Below are positions 23,711-36,058 of a DNA stretch of 64,000 bases, piece after piece. Origin of the DNA: Owenia fusiformis (taxonomy: Eukaryota > Annelida > Polychaeta > Sabellida > Oweniidae); the NCBI GenBank assembly GCA_903813345.2, contig CAIIXF020000010.1:5201169-5265168 (forward strand), in the 5' to 3' direction. Position numbers and translations under genes: made by a program. The notes under the pieces are model-generated. The model saw only the letters and a list, made by a program, of their open reading frames with translations, ran no database searches and had not been told where the DNA came from. Within the stretch, counting starts at the first letter, position 1. Each line of letters opens with the position of its first letter.

Positions 23711-24427
23711 ATCAAAGGGAATGGTGTCCTGATGATATCTGAAAAATTGCAAATGTGCCCTCCCATCAAATCCTGGGGGGAGGGGGAGGGAAGTATTTTT
23801 TTGTTGATTTTTTTAAATATGATTTATATTCATTTTTAGTATGTTATTTTCAGTGTTTAAAAACAATTTTCAAGATTGCATCCGTATTTCTCATGGATAT
23901 TCATTGTTAAAGCCTGACCAAGGGCTACACCCACTTTATCAACATGTTAATATACAAGTTAATGAGTCTTCTATTATGAATAGGAAAATTACCTAATAAG
24001 AATAAAATTGATAAGATAAGTCAGTTATTTATGTTAAGTTGATAAATGCTTTATGTAGGTCAATTGAAAGGCCACACCCCTTTTATATATATAATTCACA
24101 ATTAATGATACATTATTTTGACTTTTAATGAGAGCACTTTGACTAATTGATACAAGTTACCTTATTAGGTATCTTAACTGCAGTTGTTCAAATATCCTAT
24201 TTTGTGCATTTAAGCACTTCAACACTCTATTATCATTATCACTGAGCTAGGTGTCATGTCCATTACAATCCCTGCATTTTACTAGTATTTGGCATGCATC
24301 TGAAGCTTGGGGCAATGTTTTCTAAACTGGCACCCAAATCATTTTCCCAGCCTTTGCTTGTGTAGTGTCTGATCCTGTGGGAGCATGAAATAAGGGGAGA
24401 CGCAATTTCATTGGAAGTGTGATATTT

Positions 24428-24700
24428 CTAATTTTTTACTTTTCCAAAAGCTATCCATTTTTGAACTTTGAGTTCTGATGATATACTGAACTGGTACTCA
24501 GCAAGTATATTGACAAGGTCAAAAAACAAAAAACCAGGTGACAAGCTTGCTAATTGACTGGAGATAAAGAGGGAAATTTCCCTCTCTAGTAGCCTACACT
24601 TAGTTAAGGCACAGTATTTCGATTCAAATAATCTGAAACCAAAACTTAAAGACTGGTACATTCTGTTGGTCAGCACACCTTTCATCAAACTGTTTATCAC
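24428..24700 (-). pseudogene. Fragment of multi-copy transposon-like gene (right arm)
   Basis: A minus-strand frame with SFGFRLFESKYC, LLEREISLFISSQLASLSPG and FFDLVNILAEYQFSI. This loosely follows the pattern FW..L..E....R..RE..F.LY..SL....P..FA.DH.NYAR of a repetitive invertebrate gene family that often also has a CXC tail. Degraded and stopped. The left-arm copy is at about 22990-23235. Confidence 0.35.
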
Positions 24701-25964
24701 TTCATTATCTAGATTCTGGACAGCTGTATATGTAGTATATGCTCTCTTGAGAATTTAGAGACTGCAGGCTGTGACTGTGGCGGTCTGGTTCAACCCATGA
24801 AAGAGGTTTAATAGCCTAAATGTCCAGCATATGAAAAGTGGGCGTCGCCCATGACTAGTCTTTAACAACTATGAAAATCAAAGAGAAACCATCTGGAAAT
24901 AAAGAGGAAAATTCTCCTGTCCTATTAGCCCTCACATAGTCAAGGCACAGTATTTCAATTTAAATAATCAGAAACCAAAGCTTGAAGACTGGTACATTCT
25001 GTTGGTCAGCACACCATTCATCAATCTGTTTAGGCACTTGGTCAGCACACCATTCATCAAACTGTTTAAGCACATCATCATCTAAATTCTGGACAGTTGT
25101 GTCTGTAGCATAGGTTCTCTTCAGGAGAGTATAGAGACTCGACATACATGTACATAGAATAGTGGATACATGTTGTAGATCTGGGACATTTGTTGCTTGC
25201 TTTCTTCTAAACAGGGGTGTGCTATGGTGTAAGCCTTTAAGAAGTCAAATGCAAAGATTAATTATAGCACCTTACATCAAGAAGGTATCTGGTGTCATCC
25301 AGAAAACTGAATTACATTTATTTGTTCAACCCATGATAGAGATTTAATAACCTAAATGTTCAAGGTATGAAAAGTGGGCGTCGCCCATGATTAGTCTTTA
25401 ACAATGATGAAAATTGATGATAAATCATCTTGTTATGTTTGCAAAATTTCTTTACCATGAAAATAGCACTCTAAAACTGTAGTATGACCACATTCAAAGA
25501 AATTTTTTATGAAAAAAATATTTCGATATCTCCCCACCCCCATGGGATTTGGTGGGAGGGGGTACTTACTATTTTTTGATCATTCTAGTGGACCACAAAA
25601 ATGGCTCTGGCTCTTAAATCAAAGGGAATGGTATTCTGATGATATGTGGAAAGTTTCACGCTTCGTTCCATGAATGAACTATTTTTGCACTATTGATCTC
25701 GCTATATAAGACTAATTTGGTATTATGGTGTTTTGAGCTTGTCCTTTGGGTCATCTCAGAATTTTGGAATGTCATATGACTCCTACAATCTTTGCACATA
25801 TACTCTAATAGAACAACAGTTTTTTTCATTTCACAAAACTTTATTTCTTTTGTTGCACAAAGTAGGTGTAAAGTCCAGGAGTGAATTTTCCATACTTTTT
25901 GTAAAGTTGAAACGTTTAATTCTTGTTCTCTTACTATTATGTCATGGAACCAATTGTCACAACA

Positions 25965-25970
25965 TTTATT
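25965..25970 (-). promoter_or_regulatory. Poly(A) signal of gene C
   Basis: AATAAA on the minus strand about 85 nt after the stop codon of gene C, a typical distance for the end of a 3' UTR. Confidence 0.5.
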
Positions 25971-26052
25971 ACAGAATACTTCACTTACAAAAGCTAAGTA
26001 CACATGAGGATATTTTAACTAGCAAAAAATGAGTTATGAAAAGGCAAGTAAA

Positions 26053-29000
26053 CTATTGTCCTACAGCTAGAAGACATTGTCTATTGGCCCCGCAGTTTGA
26101 CTTTAAGCTGGTACACGTGCTCATTTTTGCCACTAGCCTTGCTGAAAATTCCCCCTTCCTGGCTTTCTTTGTGTATGATCCATTGAAGATTTGGGGAGAC
26201 AAACCATTCACTTTGCCAATCAGTTTGTGTTTGTTCATCCTAAGAGAGGAGTAATAAAATGCATACCATTACAATAAAGTAGTAATTCATTAATTACTGG
26301 TTTTCTAAATGCTATTGAGGTGGATCTGCATCATAATATTTTGTGTTATTTCTGTGAGTATGACTAATATATCAGTAGTGACTTTCATTACTCTTTTATC
26401 TCTAGTCTGTATTTGCTCATTTTGGCTTAGTCTACATACCATATCTTAGCTCTAACATCCATATGACCATACTCTCCTCTTCGCAAGAAGATACAATTGT
26501 ATGTAACATTTACAATAGATCCTGGTCTGATAGCATCAGGTTTCTTGGAGTTTGGCCCAACGCAATTTATACTGCATTGGACCACTTCCTCGGCCTCTGT
26601 AAGATAACATAAAAATGTATAGTTTTATATCGAGTCAAGGTTACCAGTCGATTGTAATTCTGGGTGTTTGATTGAGTGGGTCACAACTCGTATAAAAGGC
26701 TTTGGTGTGTACTTGTTTGTCTATGTACCCGTGCACAAAAAATGAACACAGGGCTCATCCAAGGAGGGATTTCTGCCTCTGTCTTCGAGTGTAAAAATAC
26801 GTAAAATTCGGAATATACCAATGAGGTATTGCTCGGCAAATATGGCGGTAACCAAGATACAATACAAAACAATATAAGAAAATTGCATCATCAAGAAAGG
26901 ATCATCTATGTTTAATTTCCTTTTGCCCCCCCCCCCAACCCCCAACAAAACATTAGTTCTATGAAAGAAGCAACTCATAAAAGAGGTCTCTATGAGCCTT
27001 CGATTCAAAGGATTCACTTTCTGCCGTACATGTACTTATCTTAGTATAAAATACATAAAATAAATTTACTTTTACATTTCCCATTTCTGCAGAACATTTT
27101 ACCAAGACATTCTGGACTTCTTCCACACCTGTACCCAAATTCATGTTTCATTACACACTTTCCTTTCAGTAAAGCAGAAAGTCCTCCTGTAGTGCAGTAC
27201 TTAATTCTGCCATTCTCATATTGTAAGCAATCATTATCAGTCTTACATGTTTCTTCACAAATGCCTACAATTAAGACCTTCAATAGTAAAGTGTGTATTG
27301 TTACTTTTTGTTTTTGTATTAAGGTGTTTTAAGAAGTATACAAAAATTTTCATTCGTTCAATCATTCCTTATTTCTCCATTATGAAGGAATAGAGTTGTA
27401 TAAGGTGGCATATTGTTGTAGCCATTTTTACCAGAATTCGGCATCAACATTCAATCATCTCTCTGTAAAATGTTATAATTGTCCAGGTTATGACCTTAAT
27501 GTTGATGCCTTTTTGATATTTCAATGTCACCTTCACAAGTGGTGACACATTGATCAAGTTTCCAAGTTTGTGGACAGTGTTCAACATTCGGCAGTTAGAG
27601 GTCAGTATATTTAACGAAATGGTTTTGTTTTCATTAATTATAAAGATATCATGTAGTAATTACAGAGTAATGACAAATATCTTACTCTTACCATCTACAC
27701 ACTTTGACTGCTCCAAGCATTGATCATTCTTCCTACAGCTTTCTCCAACATTTATCATCGGAACACATGTTCCTTCATCACACCAGTATCTGTGCTTGCA
27801 TTCATTACTGAATATACAGGTCTTTGGTGGCCTACTTGTTAACATTTGGCATTTACCTGTAAATTTTGTCATGTTAATACCTTATTGTGATTTTGTTTTA
27901 CTATGATTGAAAAGCTTTTGCTTCCATGAATTATAAATATTGTATATTCGGTGTGCGCAATACATCCATTTTATTCCAATTATACAGTCTTCGGAAAGAC
28001 GTGGCTTACAATAAATTCTGTCAGGATATGCAAGAATCAGTCAATTGTTCCTGAAATGGGAAAAAATAAATCCCCAAGAGTTTGTATGTCACCACCAACA
28101 ATTGTTATGGTGTCAGTTTTTTTATGATGACGGGTGGTGGTTGGTTTTTGTAACAAATTCTTACAACTTCCAATAACTTAAAAACTGTTTAGACTGAGTT
28201 CATGTTTTCAAAATCATCTACAAGTTCTCAGAACTTCAAATTTAACATTAGAATTGATATGTGACATGTCTTGTTCAACTTGTTTCAAATTGACCTATTT
28301 TTCTTTTCAAATCATCTACAAATTCACAGATGTTCTAATCTATTGTTTCATTTACTTTTATTATTCCAAAACTCCTAAAGTTTATCCCATTTCAGGAACA
28401 AAATGTAAAAGGGATTTCTGTACTTCCAGTATCCCCATGTGGAAATAATTAATAATGTAATTAATTCTCTTACTGTCTACACATTTTGACTTGTCCATAC
28501 ATCGATCATTCTTTGTACATTTTTCTCCAATATTAATCATAGGACTACATGTTCCTTTGTTACACCAGTGATTATCTTTGCATTCATTGTTGAATTTACA
28601 GGTTTTTGGTGTTGTTGGAACTTCCAAGGCTTTATGGAAAATACAGAGAGTTACAGCTCTTACATGTATATGCTCAAAATAATACTGAAAGGTTTGATGC
28701 TCATATAGGCCTACACCTTATGTTTATGTAACATACCATGAATCTTACTCATTTTGATTGAGCTGATAAATTAACAAACACTTTCAGATACTTTAGGACA
28801 AATATGCTCTTCAAAACCTCAAACTTTTTTACCAAAACTGTGGTTTTGTTCACATTTAATGTATAACGCTAGCTCCGACAACCTCTAAATCAGTCAAAAA
28901 TTCTACACATGGTTAACTTACTGTATCTGCAATATATGATTCTGTCTCTGCAGCCATTTTTGGTCCAGATCATCTTTGCTGCTTTGTCGATTATAGGCCA

Positions 29001-31078
29001 CCTAGGTTTCCCATCTTTTCTCCCTTCATAGATACTGTGATAAGAGTCATCACGGTGTGTACTGAATTCTTTTGCAGCAGGCCAGGGACTTAAGAATTAA
29101 ACAACTTAAAATGACTTTTTCGGTTTCCTACATAGCCTCACCATGATTGTTAACTATAATGCTTTAAATATACATCGACTCTATTGTATTTGTTTTTGGC
29201 ATTTCCAAAAAATTGAAGCAAAAATGGAAGTCACGTTTATCACCAAACAGTACAGTAGTGTATCATCGTTTTTTTTATTTTCGAATATTTGAATTTTATG
29301 AATTAATCGGAATTCGAAGTAAAGAGGTGGCATATAACTTATTATTCCATAGTTAGCATGATATTCATAGGATAACATGTAAAAATAAAAACGGTATTTT
29401 TGTAATCAGTGGTAAAATATGATATTTTTGACAAATTTTCACTTAACCATAACATACGATTTTTTAGCCATGACATACGACGTCGTATGCGATGGTTTAT
29501 GGATTTTTGCTACTTCAGACTCAAAACGAGGCTAAGTGTCAACATCGCCGGATTGTTTGGAAATTCGAATTAAATAACTTAATTTCAGACGATTCTGATG
29601 ATGACTTTAACTATGGAATAAAAAGAACATCCTATGATTTACTCGTGATATGATTTTAATCCACTCATGGATATTGATATCTACACTCTCTCGCTACGCT
29701 CGCTCGTGCAGATATCATATCCATTCGTGGATAAAAATCATATCACTCATAAATCATAGGATATCCTCTATGAACCCATTAATTTGATTATATCAATTAT
29801 GTTCCACTTGTTATATTGGAACAGGTAGCCAATTTTGCTTTTTTCATCTTAAAAACATAACTTTTAAAAGAGACCCGTCTATCTGCCAATTAAGCACAAG
29901 ATGAAAAAATTGAGTACATTACCTGTCATTGAAACCAGGCTGGTTCCATGATGATTCAACAGATCTAGAGAGACATTTCCAGTTACTATCAGTGTTAAGA
30001 AGAAAATCACCATAACGAAATGAGAGAATGAGTCCCGATGTTACGCAGATAGTGTCCCACGCTGTATAGAAATAATTAAATACTAAATGTACAACAGTCC
30101 AAAATATGGTATTTAATCTTTTTGGCATTTCATCATTTGTCTTGAATGATTGAATATTTTTGTTGTTGATATATATACAGGCTGTTATTGCCAACATTGA
30201 TGTTTTTAACATGTTTTCAAAATTGTCATGTTTTACATTTGGGATATGGTTGTATTGTGAATTTTTGTTTTACCCTCAACAAGCTGCTTAACCCTTGAAC
30301 ATGATCATGACATTTAAACATGATCAAGCTTTGTCAGCTGGTTCAACAACCGTTCAAGGTCTTGATAATCAGATTGGTGTAAGTTGGTACCATGCATACC
30401 TTTTACGGCAATCACTTGTACATTCTCTGGGTTAGCAATTGAGAAACGTTGTGGCTCACAACATATGTTACTGTCACCTCTTTCACAACATATTTTACTG
30501 GAACCTACTTTAGTACCATCGACAAACAAATCGAAACCATCATCAGCAATAATATCAATAGTACCTAAAGTGTGGAAATAAATATGATGCAAACAAGAGC
30601 TTAGAGTACTCGTTAGGATTTCAATATATTTCAATTTACAATCTTAAACTTTCTGTTTTGTATTACACATCCCTAAATATCCAAATGTAATACTATTTTT
30701 AGATTTAAGATCTCATTTCTACTGAAAAGAAAAAAATTGACTCATTTTGTAGGGGTATTGTACTTCTCACCTATTATATAACTATGTTTGTCTGATGTCC
30801 GTCCTCACACTTAAATTTTTTCTAAAGTATTATGTGACATTGAATTCTCAATTTTACACCTAAAATTATTCCCTCTGACTATCGGGTTATATATGCCCCT
30901 CATTGCAACCAGTCCTTTACTGCTGTGTGGATCTGGATTCTAAAGAATCGCTCATGATTTTAATGTCTAGTTATTAAATATGCATTAGCTTATGCTACAT
31001 ACCTGTTGCTGCTGCTGCTGATGCTATTTCAAGCATTAGTACAAGCAAAACGATCCACTTTCTGTTCAACTTCATCAT
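26053..31078 (-). CDS. Gene C: secreted beta-domain plus cysteine-module protein
   Basis: Nine minus-strand exons: 31078-31003, 30564-30400, 30061-29923, 29034-28922, 28629-28474, 27856-27692, 27264-27070, 26596-26440, 26239-26053. They total 1353 nt and 450 residues, in frame. Residues 1-25 are a signal peptide. Residues 26-164, coded by three exons absent from B, form a domain with DIIADDGFDLFVDGTKVG, VQVIAVK, GLILSFRYGD, NWKC and MIWTKNGC..RIIYCRY. This matches a jelly-roll/galactose-binding-like domain common in secreted invertebrate proteins and has eight cysteines. Then come two first-type cysteine modules (165-216, 217-271), the second-type module (272-336), the CSINC exon (337-388) and the ARKGEFSA exon (389-450). 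The extra block enters and leaves at phase 1, as expected for exon shuffling. The start could be either of two adjacent ATGs. Confidence 0.85.
27524..27610. mobile_element. T-family MITE fragment (gene C intron)
   Basis: ATGTCACCTTCACAAGTGGT and following sequence match one end of the T family. The other end is degraded. It lies in the same intron as the short copy in gene B (16936-17063), so the insertion may predate the duplication. Confidence 0.45.
28086..28370. mobile_element. T-family MITE, truncated copy (gene C intron)
   Basis: Starts ATGTCACCACCAACAATTG and continues with the internal sequence of the family (TTCTTACAACTTCCAATAAC, CATCTACAAGTTCTC). The opposite end is missing. Confidence 0.6.
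29341..29770 (+). mobile_element. Crypton deletion derivative (in gene C intron)
   Basis: The left about 265 bp match the 5' end of the Cryptons at 4.7-9.4 kb (from TTATTCCATAGTTAGC through the former start codon, here ATC). The right about 165 bp match the 3' palindrome. Almost the whole recombinase gene is gone. It lies in the intron between gene C exons 3 and 4, in the orientation opposite to the gene. What is retained suggests the minimum needed in cis for mobilisation. Confidence 0.8.
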
Positions 31079-33130
31079 ATCCCAGTATTGACAAGACTAC
31101 AATTTAGATGTTACAACTCTGACCTCTTATTTATACTCTGTAGAGCGAAACAAAAAAATCATGATGTGGTCGTGTTTAATATTGATGCAGCTATAATGTC
31201 AACTATGATGCTACACCCACTGTACTCTTATTCCTAATGAATGAGGGTAGATGATAATACTGCATCTCAATTCCATCGAGCAGTGCTTCCCTTGTTCTTG
31301 GTTCAAAAAACACAAATATCTAAGATTTTATTTGCATCTCGGATATGATACAAGATCAAATTCACATTTAATCCATTTTGATAATAATTAGGCCTATATC
31401 TTTGTATCAACTGATTCTAATCGGGATCAGGACTATGAAGAATATGACATTCTGAAGTGGTTCTGTGAAAACCTCTATGCCCAAATCTTTGTTGGTTTTG
31501 TGGACTTAAATTTGATAATGGTTTGGTGATGTAGGAGGAGTTATTTAGACATCATTAACATGTAAGTCTTGTTTATTTGAGATTTGTTTATTTCAAAACT
31601 GGTTGTACTCTTAGATGTTTCATTTTCTTGATCTTGCGTACATATTTAAGGAATAAATACCGAGCTTTTATGATTTATGGCGTAATATATGACCGAAAAT
31701 GTTATTCTGTTCATTGTTAAAAGACTGAAATCGCGTAGCGATTAAGGTCTTTGACAATGGTCAGAACAAAATTTGAGGACGCTACGATTCTTATATGATA
31801 AACAGACAAGAAACACAACCATTTGCATTCATAAAATAAAGCGGTCATATATACTCCAATATAGACCAATTGTTCTCGATATTGTGACGTCACGTATCAT
31901 ATTAGAATTCTCAGTATGCACTTGTGATATAAAATATAAACTGCTTTAATAAGTCAAATCATTATCATGTTGATGTTTCATTTTTGTTTGTTTGAATTAT
32001 TATTTATTTTAATTATCTTTCAAAACGTAAACCTCATTGTAACTTTTAATAGTTACCTGAATAAATAGAAGAATATGTTCAAGGTAGGATATCATTGATG
32101 CATGCACATTTATCAGTTTTGTGGTTGGACATCTCTCTGACAAAGGTAGTGATCATGATTGTGGTTATTGTCGTGTTTGTTGTGGTTGCAATTGTTTTCC
32201 ACAATATATTTTTATTTTGTGAATTACAATAGAACTTAGTCAAACTTGTGAAGTTGATTGTCACCATCATCATTTTTTATCATCCAATGTCTTGTTGTTC
32301 ATATTTACGATGGCAAGTTGAGGTCTGGCCCATACTTATGTTAAAATAAAATTCATTGAAGATTTCTATGAAGCAGATTTGGGGTACCATTAGCATGTGA
32401 TACAAATCCTGAATATCAGAACTGCGCAATGAGACATTTATAGGATTTATGCCAGCTATCAGGTAATAGCATCTTTCAATCAGTTTTGGTTTTAATTTGA
32501 ATATATACTTGAAGGTCAATTTAATCCATTTGCACAAGATCAAAAAATGTTGATAACCCTAGATTTGAAGATTTGTAAATGAGATATACCCTGACGAGTT
32601 AAACTTGAAAACGATCAATGAATCGAGCATAAATGCGTCTTATCTTGAACGCCTCATTAACACGGCACAAGACAACAGCATATATTGTCAGTTGGATGAT
32701 AAACGAGGTGATTCCAATTTTAATGTTGTGAATTGTCCCCATTAAGTAATACTCCATTTAACCGAACATATGGGGTCTGTGTATCCCATGGCCAAGCTTA
32801 TTAGTTATGGCAGGACTGTGAGATTAAGGTGTGGTTATTCTTGTAAAAAAGTTAAGGAATACTTTCTGGGTTCTGCTGAAAATTATGGGTAATTAATTTT
32901 GAAGTTTCAAGTTTTATCACTTGAGATGTTGAAGTATGTGTAAAAATTGTTTAAGAAATTGGAACTGATCTCACCACTTTTTCACTTGGCACCGTTTGAG
33001 GCGGATCTTGTATAAGTACTTGTATCTACAACTAATTTCGATGTTATGAGTACTTGCTATATTTTCTGCTACATATCTTGTAATAACTTCAGTATGAATG
33101 AAATTTCCCTTGTTGTTCTGGTCTTTACGA
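31079..33130. other. Gene C upstream flank, no gene seen
   Basis: Duplicated non-coding DNA related to 19222-21440. At 31691-31772 a hairpin pairs TTCATTGTTAAAAGAC with GTCTTTGACAATGG around a GCGTAGCG centre. After about 32330 the sequence is unique within the window, with no convincing exon. Confidence 0.5.
31128..31135 (-). promoter_or_regulatory. TATA box of gene C
   Basis: TATAAATA in the context GAGTATAAATAAGAGG, about 50 nt upstream of the first ATG on the minus strand. That places a start of transcription near 31100. The homologous site of gene B (near 19290) reads AATAATTTT and is not a TATA box, so the two paralogues may differ in promoter type. Confidence 0.5.
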
Positions 33131-33677
33131 AGCTTTAAAAGGGACATATTTTTCAAATTAAAAAAAAATCAATTTTAATTTTTCAAATCTCAAAAAAACT
33201 TATAAAAATTCACAAAGTACTTATATAAAATCTAAAAACTTTAATAAAACACAATTTTAGTTTTGTAATATATCAAAATATTAAATGAAAAATCGATTTT
33301 TCTGTTTTAAATCTAAAAAACTTATAAAAATTCACAAAATACTTATCTAAAATCTAAAAACTTGAATGAAACAGGATTTGATTTTTGTAATTTCGAAATT
33401 CATTTTTCAATTTATTTATTTTTTATATTTATGGAAAAATACCTAGATTAGATCTACTTTAAAGAAATCAAATTAGTTTACAGATTTTAAAAATAGTTTT
33501 ATAAAATACGATGGGACTTTTGCAATTCAAAATATTATTTTCAAAATAATTTTCCAAAAGTATAGAATTATAAAAATAATTTTGCAAAATAAAAAATAAT
33601 TTTACAAAACTAATATTGAAAATGCATAAGTATTTTAATTTTACAAAAGTCTTCTGTAAAGGAGATTTTGTAGAATC
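33131..33677 (+). repeat. AT-rich leader shared with the RT gene, integrase copy
   Basis: Starts ACGAAGCTTTAAAAGGGACA and ends AAAAGTCTTCTGTAAAGGAG just before the integrase gene. It contains two iterations (about 33176-33260 and 33300-33380) of a motif built on ACTTATAAAAATTCAC, AAA(A/G)TACTTAT and AAAATCTAAAAACTT. The same start, iterated motif and end are found inverted at 57733-58284 ahead of the reverse transcriptase gene. The ends of similarity are sharp. Probably a mobile-element 5' UTR or promoter. Confidence 0.7.
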
Positions 33678-33714
33678 TAGATGCGGCGTGTCATGACTTA
33701 TAATCGAAGAAGAA

Positions 33715-35582
33715 ATGGAGTCAGATCGAGATGAATGTATAGCCACATACTTTGAAGACGGTTTTACGTACAAGGAGATCGGCATGTTGTTAAAGTTCCG
33801 TCATGGAATTACACTTTCGGAGAGACAGATCAAGAGGGATTTAAAGAAGATGGGGCTCTCAAGAAAATTCGATAAAACTGCCATTGGCACAGTTGCTGAC
33901 GCTATCATTCAAGAGATAGATCATGGCAGTGGGTCAGCAATGGGATACCGGAGTATGCATGGCAAAATCACAAAAGTCCATGGGTAAGTCAATTGATTGA
34001 TCAATCTCCACAATTTTACCATCGGGGAAGTATCAATGTCCTGATTCCGGAATCGAGAATAGTATCTGGTACCCCGAATCCCGATTGTAAAATTGTGGAG
34101 ATTGGATTTGAAAAATCAGCCCCACATTTATGAGGTACATGTATGGGAAGGCATAGGCTGGAATGTGATTCCGCCAATCAGATCACTTTAAGGCCAGCAA
34201 CTATTCTGCCGTCAACTGAATACTTTTCTTGAAAATACCTACTGTATGCTGCCCATCAAGTCAGTTCAACATACACCAGTACTCAATACATGTTACCTAG
34301 GTCATCTCAGTACCTGTACCTGTCGCTTAGTTTTCATTGAAGGCAAACTCAATTATTAAAAAGATGTCATCATGACGTTTGAAACCGTTGCCACTTGTGG
34401 CATAAGTTAAAAAAGTTGTGTCGTATCTTAATCTCAGTACATGTATTTTCCCCTTTTTGGTCCTCGTCATCTCATTTTCTGGTATATGTCACCTCAGAGT
34501 GCTGTTGTTTCATTTTCTGTTACCCATCAATTCAGTTGTTCCCGTCAACTCAGTTTTGTACCTGTCATCCCGCCCAATAAGATACTCATAAAGTTCTTTA
34601 CCATTATACTGTATTTCACTATTTTATCTCCCCTTTTTCTGGCATAAAATAAAGTATGACAGCTTTTGTGAATTGCAGGCTGAAAACAGATCATGAAACA
34701 ATTCGCCGTTTGCTCTCAGTTCTTGACCCAGAAGGTGTACACAAACGATCAACGAGACGCTTACAAAGGCGACAATATACATCTGAAGGGAGCAACTATA
34801 TATGGCATATTGATGGCTGGGATAAACTAACTCCATATGGTTTAACTGTCCATGGATGCTTGGATGGATTCAGTAGAAGAATATTGTGGCTCAAAGCAGG
34901 ATCTTCAAATAAAAACTCTATGTTAATTTGCAAATACTTTTGCGATTGTGTTAAAAATGTAAATGGTATTCCAAAGATTGTTCGCGCAGATCGGGGGACT
35001 GAGAATGTCAAGGTTGAACTGCTTCAAACTGTTCTACGCTCTGTAAATGATGACTGTTCATGTAAAGTTGCATTTCTGTATGGAAAATCAACTGCAAACC
35101 AGAGAATAGAAAGTTTCTGGAGTAAATTTCCAATATATGGAGCAGCAATGTGGATATCTCACTGCCGCCAGCTGTTAGATGTTGGCATTATTGACAATTC
35201 AAACATACTAGACATTGAGTGTATGAGATATTGTTACATGGATCTACTGCAAAGAGAACTTGACACAACGCAAAGAATGTGGAATACACACCATATTCAA
35301 AAATCAAAATCTGTCAGTTCAGTTAATGGGAAACCAGATATTCTGTACTTTGCCCCTGAAGAATTTGGACATAAGGATGTGTTGCAAAAGATTGACCAAG
35401 AAATATTTGCTCAGTTAGAATCTGACAATACTTGTGTTGTAGAAACTAACAAGGAACACTTCAAAGAATTATTCCAAATGCTTATGGAGGAAAGTGGAAA
35501 ATCAACCCCTAACACATTAGAGGAGGCAAGAGAGTTGCTGGTTTTTCTGTTAGATAAAATTAATCATGAACTGCAACAATAA
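33715..35582 (+). CDS. IS3-like eukaryotic integrase/transposase
   Basis: Two exons, 33715-33983 and 34679-35582 (donor GG|GTAAGT, acceptor TTGCAG|GC), give 390 residues in frame. The N-terminal about 60 residues resemble a helix-turn-helix (ATYFEDGFTYKEIGMLL, SERQIKRDLKKMG). The catalytic core shows D135 in WHIDGWD, D194 in VRADRGTEN and E234 in NQRIESFW, so a DDE triad with 39 residues between the last two. This is the retroviral-integrase/IS3 type fold, and the closest eukaryotic class I know is IS3EU-like DNA transposons or their domesticated relatives. No terminal inverted repeats were found around it, so it may be a domesticated or damaged copy despite the open frame. A 16-codon upstream frame (MRRVMTYNRRR) starts in the leader and ends just before the main ATG. 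Confidence 0.8.
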
Positions 35583-36058
35583 TCCATTGAATAAGCTTAT
35601 TCACATCAGTAGGCTTTCAGATTTTTTGAATCAAGCCTGAAGTGTTGATGTTTTACAATTCTGTATAATTTGGTCGTAAAGCTGTTAATTGTAATGATTT
35701 TTCAAGTGGTTGGAAGTTTTCAGGTAGTTTGTCGGTGCAAGGGTTTTTTCAAAATATCACCAAATGGCTAACTCCTACTTTGAATTGCAATTCTTTCATT
35801 TCTATGTCAGTGCATCCATCTGTTTTTTTGTTGAAAATACAAGAGGTGAGTGAGTGAACAGCCAATTTGAAATTGTTAAATGGATGTTATAAAAAATGAC
35901 TTTGGGTGCATTAGACTAGTATTATGCAATGCAATTATATGAAATACTGTGTAATTAGCTGGAATTGGACACCTTTCCTTGCATAACATGAGCTCCTCTT
36001 TCGGTGGGATAATAATCGTATTGAATATATTGATAATGTTCATTCATTTCCAGTTTTT

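Larger units (their letters stand above)
21902..25707. repeat. 3.8-kb inverted repeat of degraded transposon genes
   Basis: The left arm (21902 to about 23640) and right arm (about 24275 to 25707) are inverted copies with small gaps around a spacer of about 630 bp. Landmarks: the outer pair GCGAGATCAATAGTGCAA / TTGCACTATTGATCTCGC, the inner pair at 23548-23615 / 24295-24360, and GGGCGACGCCCACTTTTCAT twice in each arm. Each arm contains broken reading frames of one gene family. No terminal duplication was found. Confidence 0.75.
25740..32330. repeat. Segmental duplication, copy with gene C
   Basis: Partner of 13860-21440. Differences from that copy: three extra exons and a Crypton derivative (29341-29770), and a small palindrome insertion upstream (31640-31920). 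The foldback (14443-15180) and R1 (17570-18000) insertions of the gene B copy are absent. Confidence 0.7.

Noticed and set aside
26036-26254. Plus-strand reading frames opposite the terminal exons of B and C (also 14194-14427, 4174-4482, 59810-60037)
   Set aside because: They are antisense shadows of conserved coding exons; conservation follows the minus-strand frame and its splice sites.
28922-30564. Treating the three beta-domain exons as a separate gene
   Set aside because: They lack their own signal exon and stop. They join in phase to the signal exon at 31003 and to the cysteine exon at 28629, and the full model is exactly divisible by three.
33176-33400. CRISPR-like or centromere-like array in the iterated AT-rich leader
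   Set aside because: Only two or three degenerate iterations with no constant spacer length, in a eukaryotic genome; better explained as 5' UTR monomers of an element.
34656-35582. Integrase as a single-exon gene starting at 34656
   Set aside because: The bases before 34679 end in a clear splice acceptor (TTGCAG), and joining to the exon at 33715-33983 restores a helix-turn-helix in frame.
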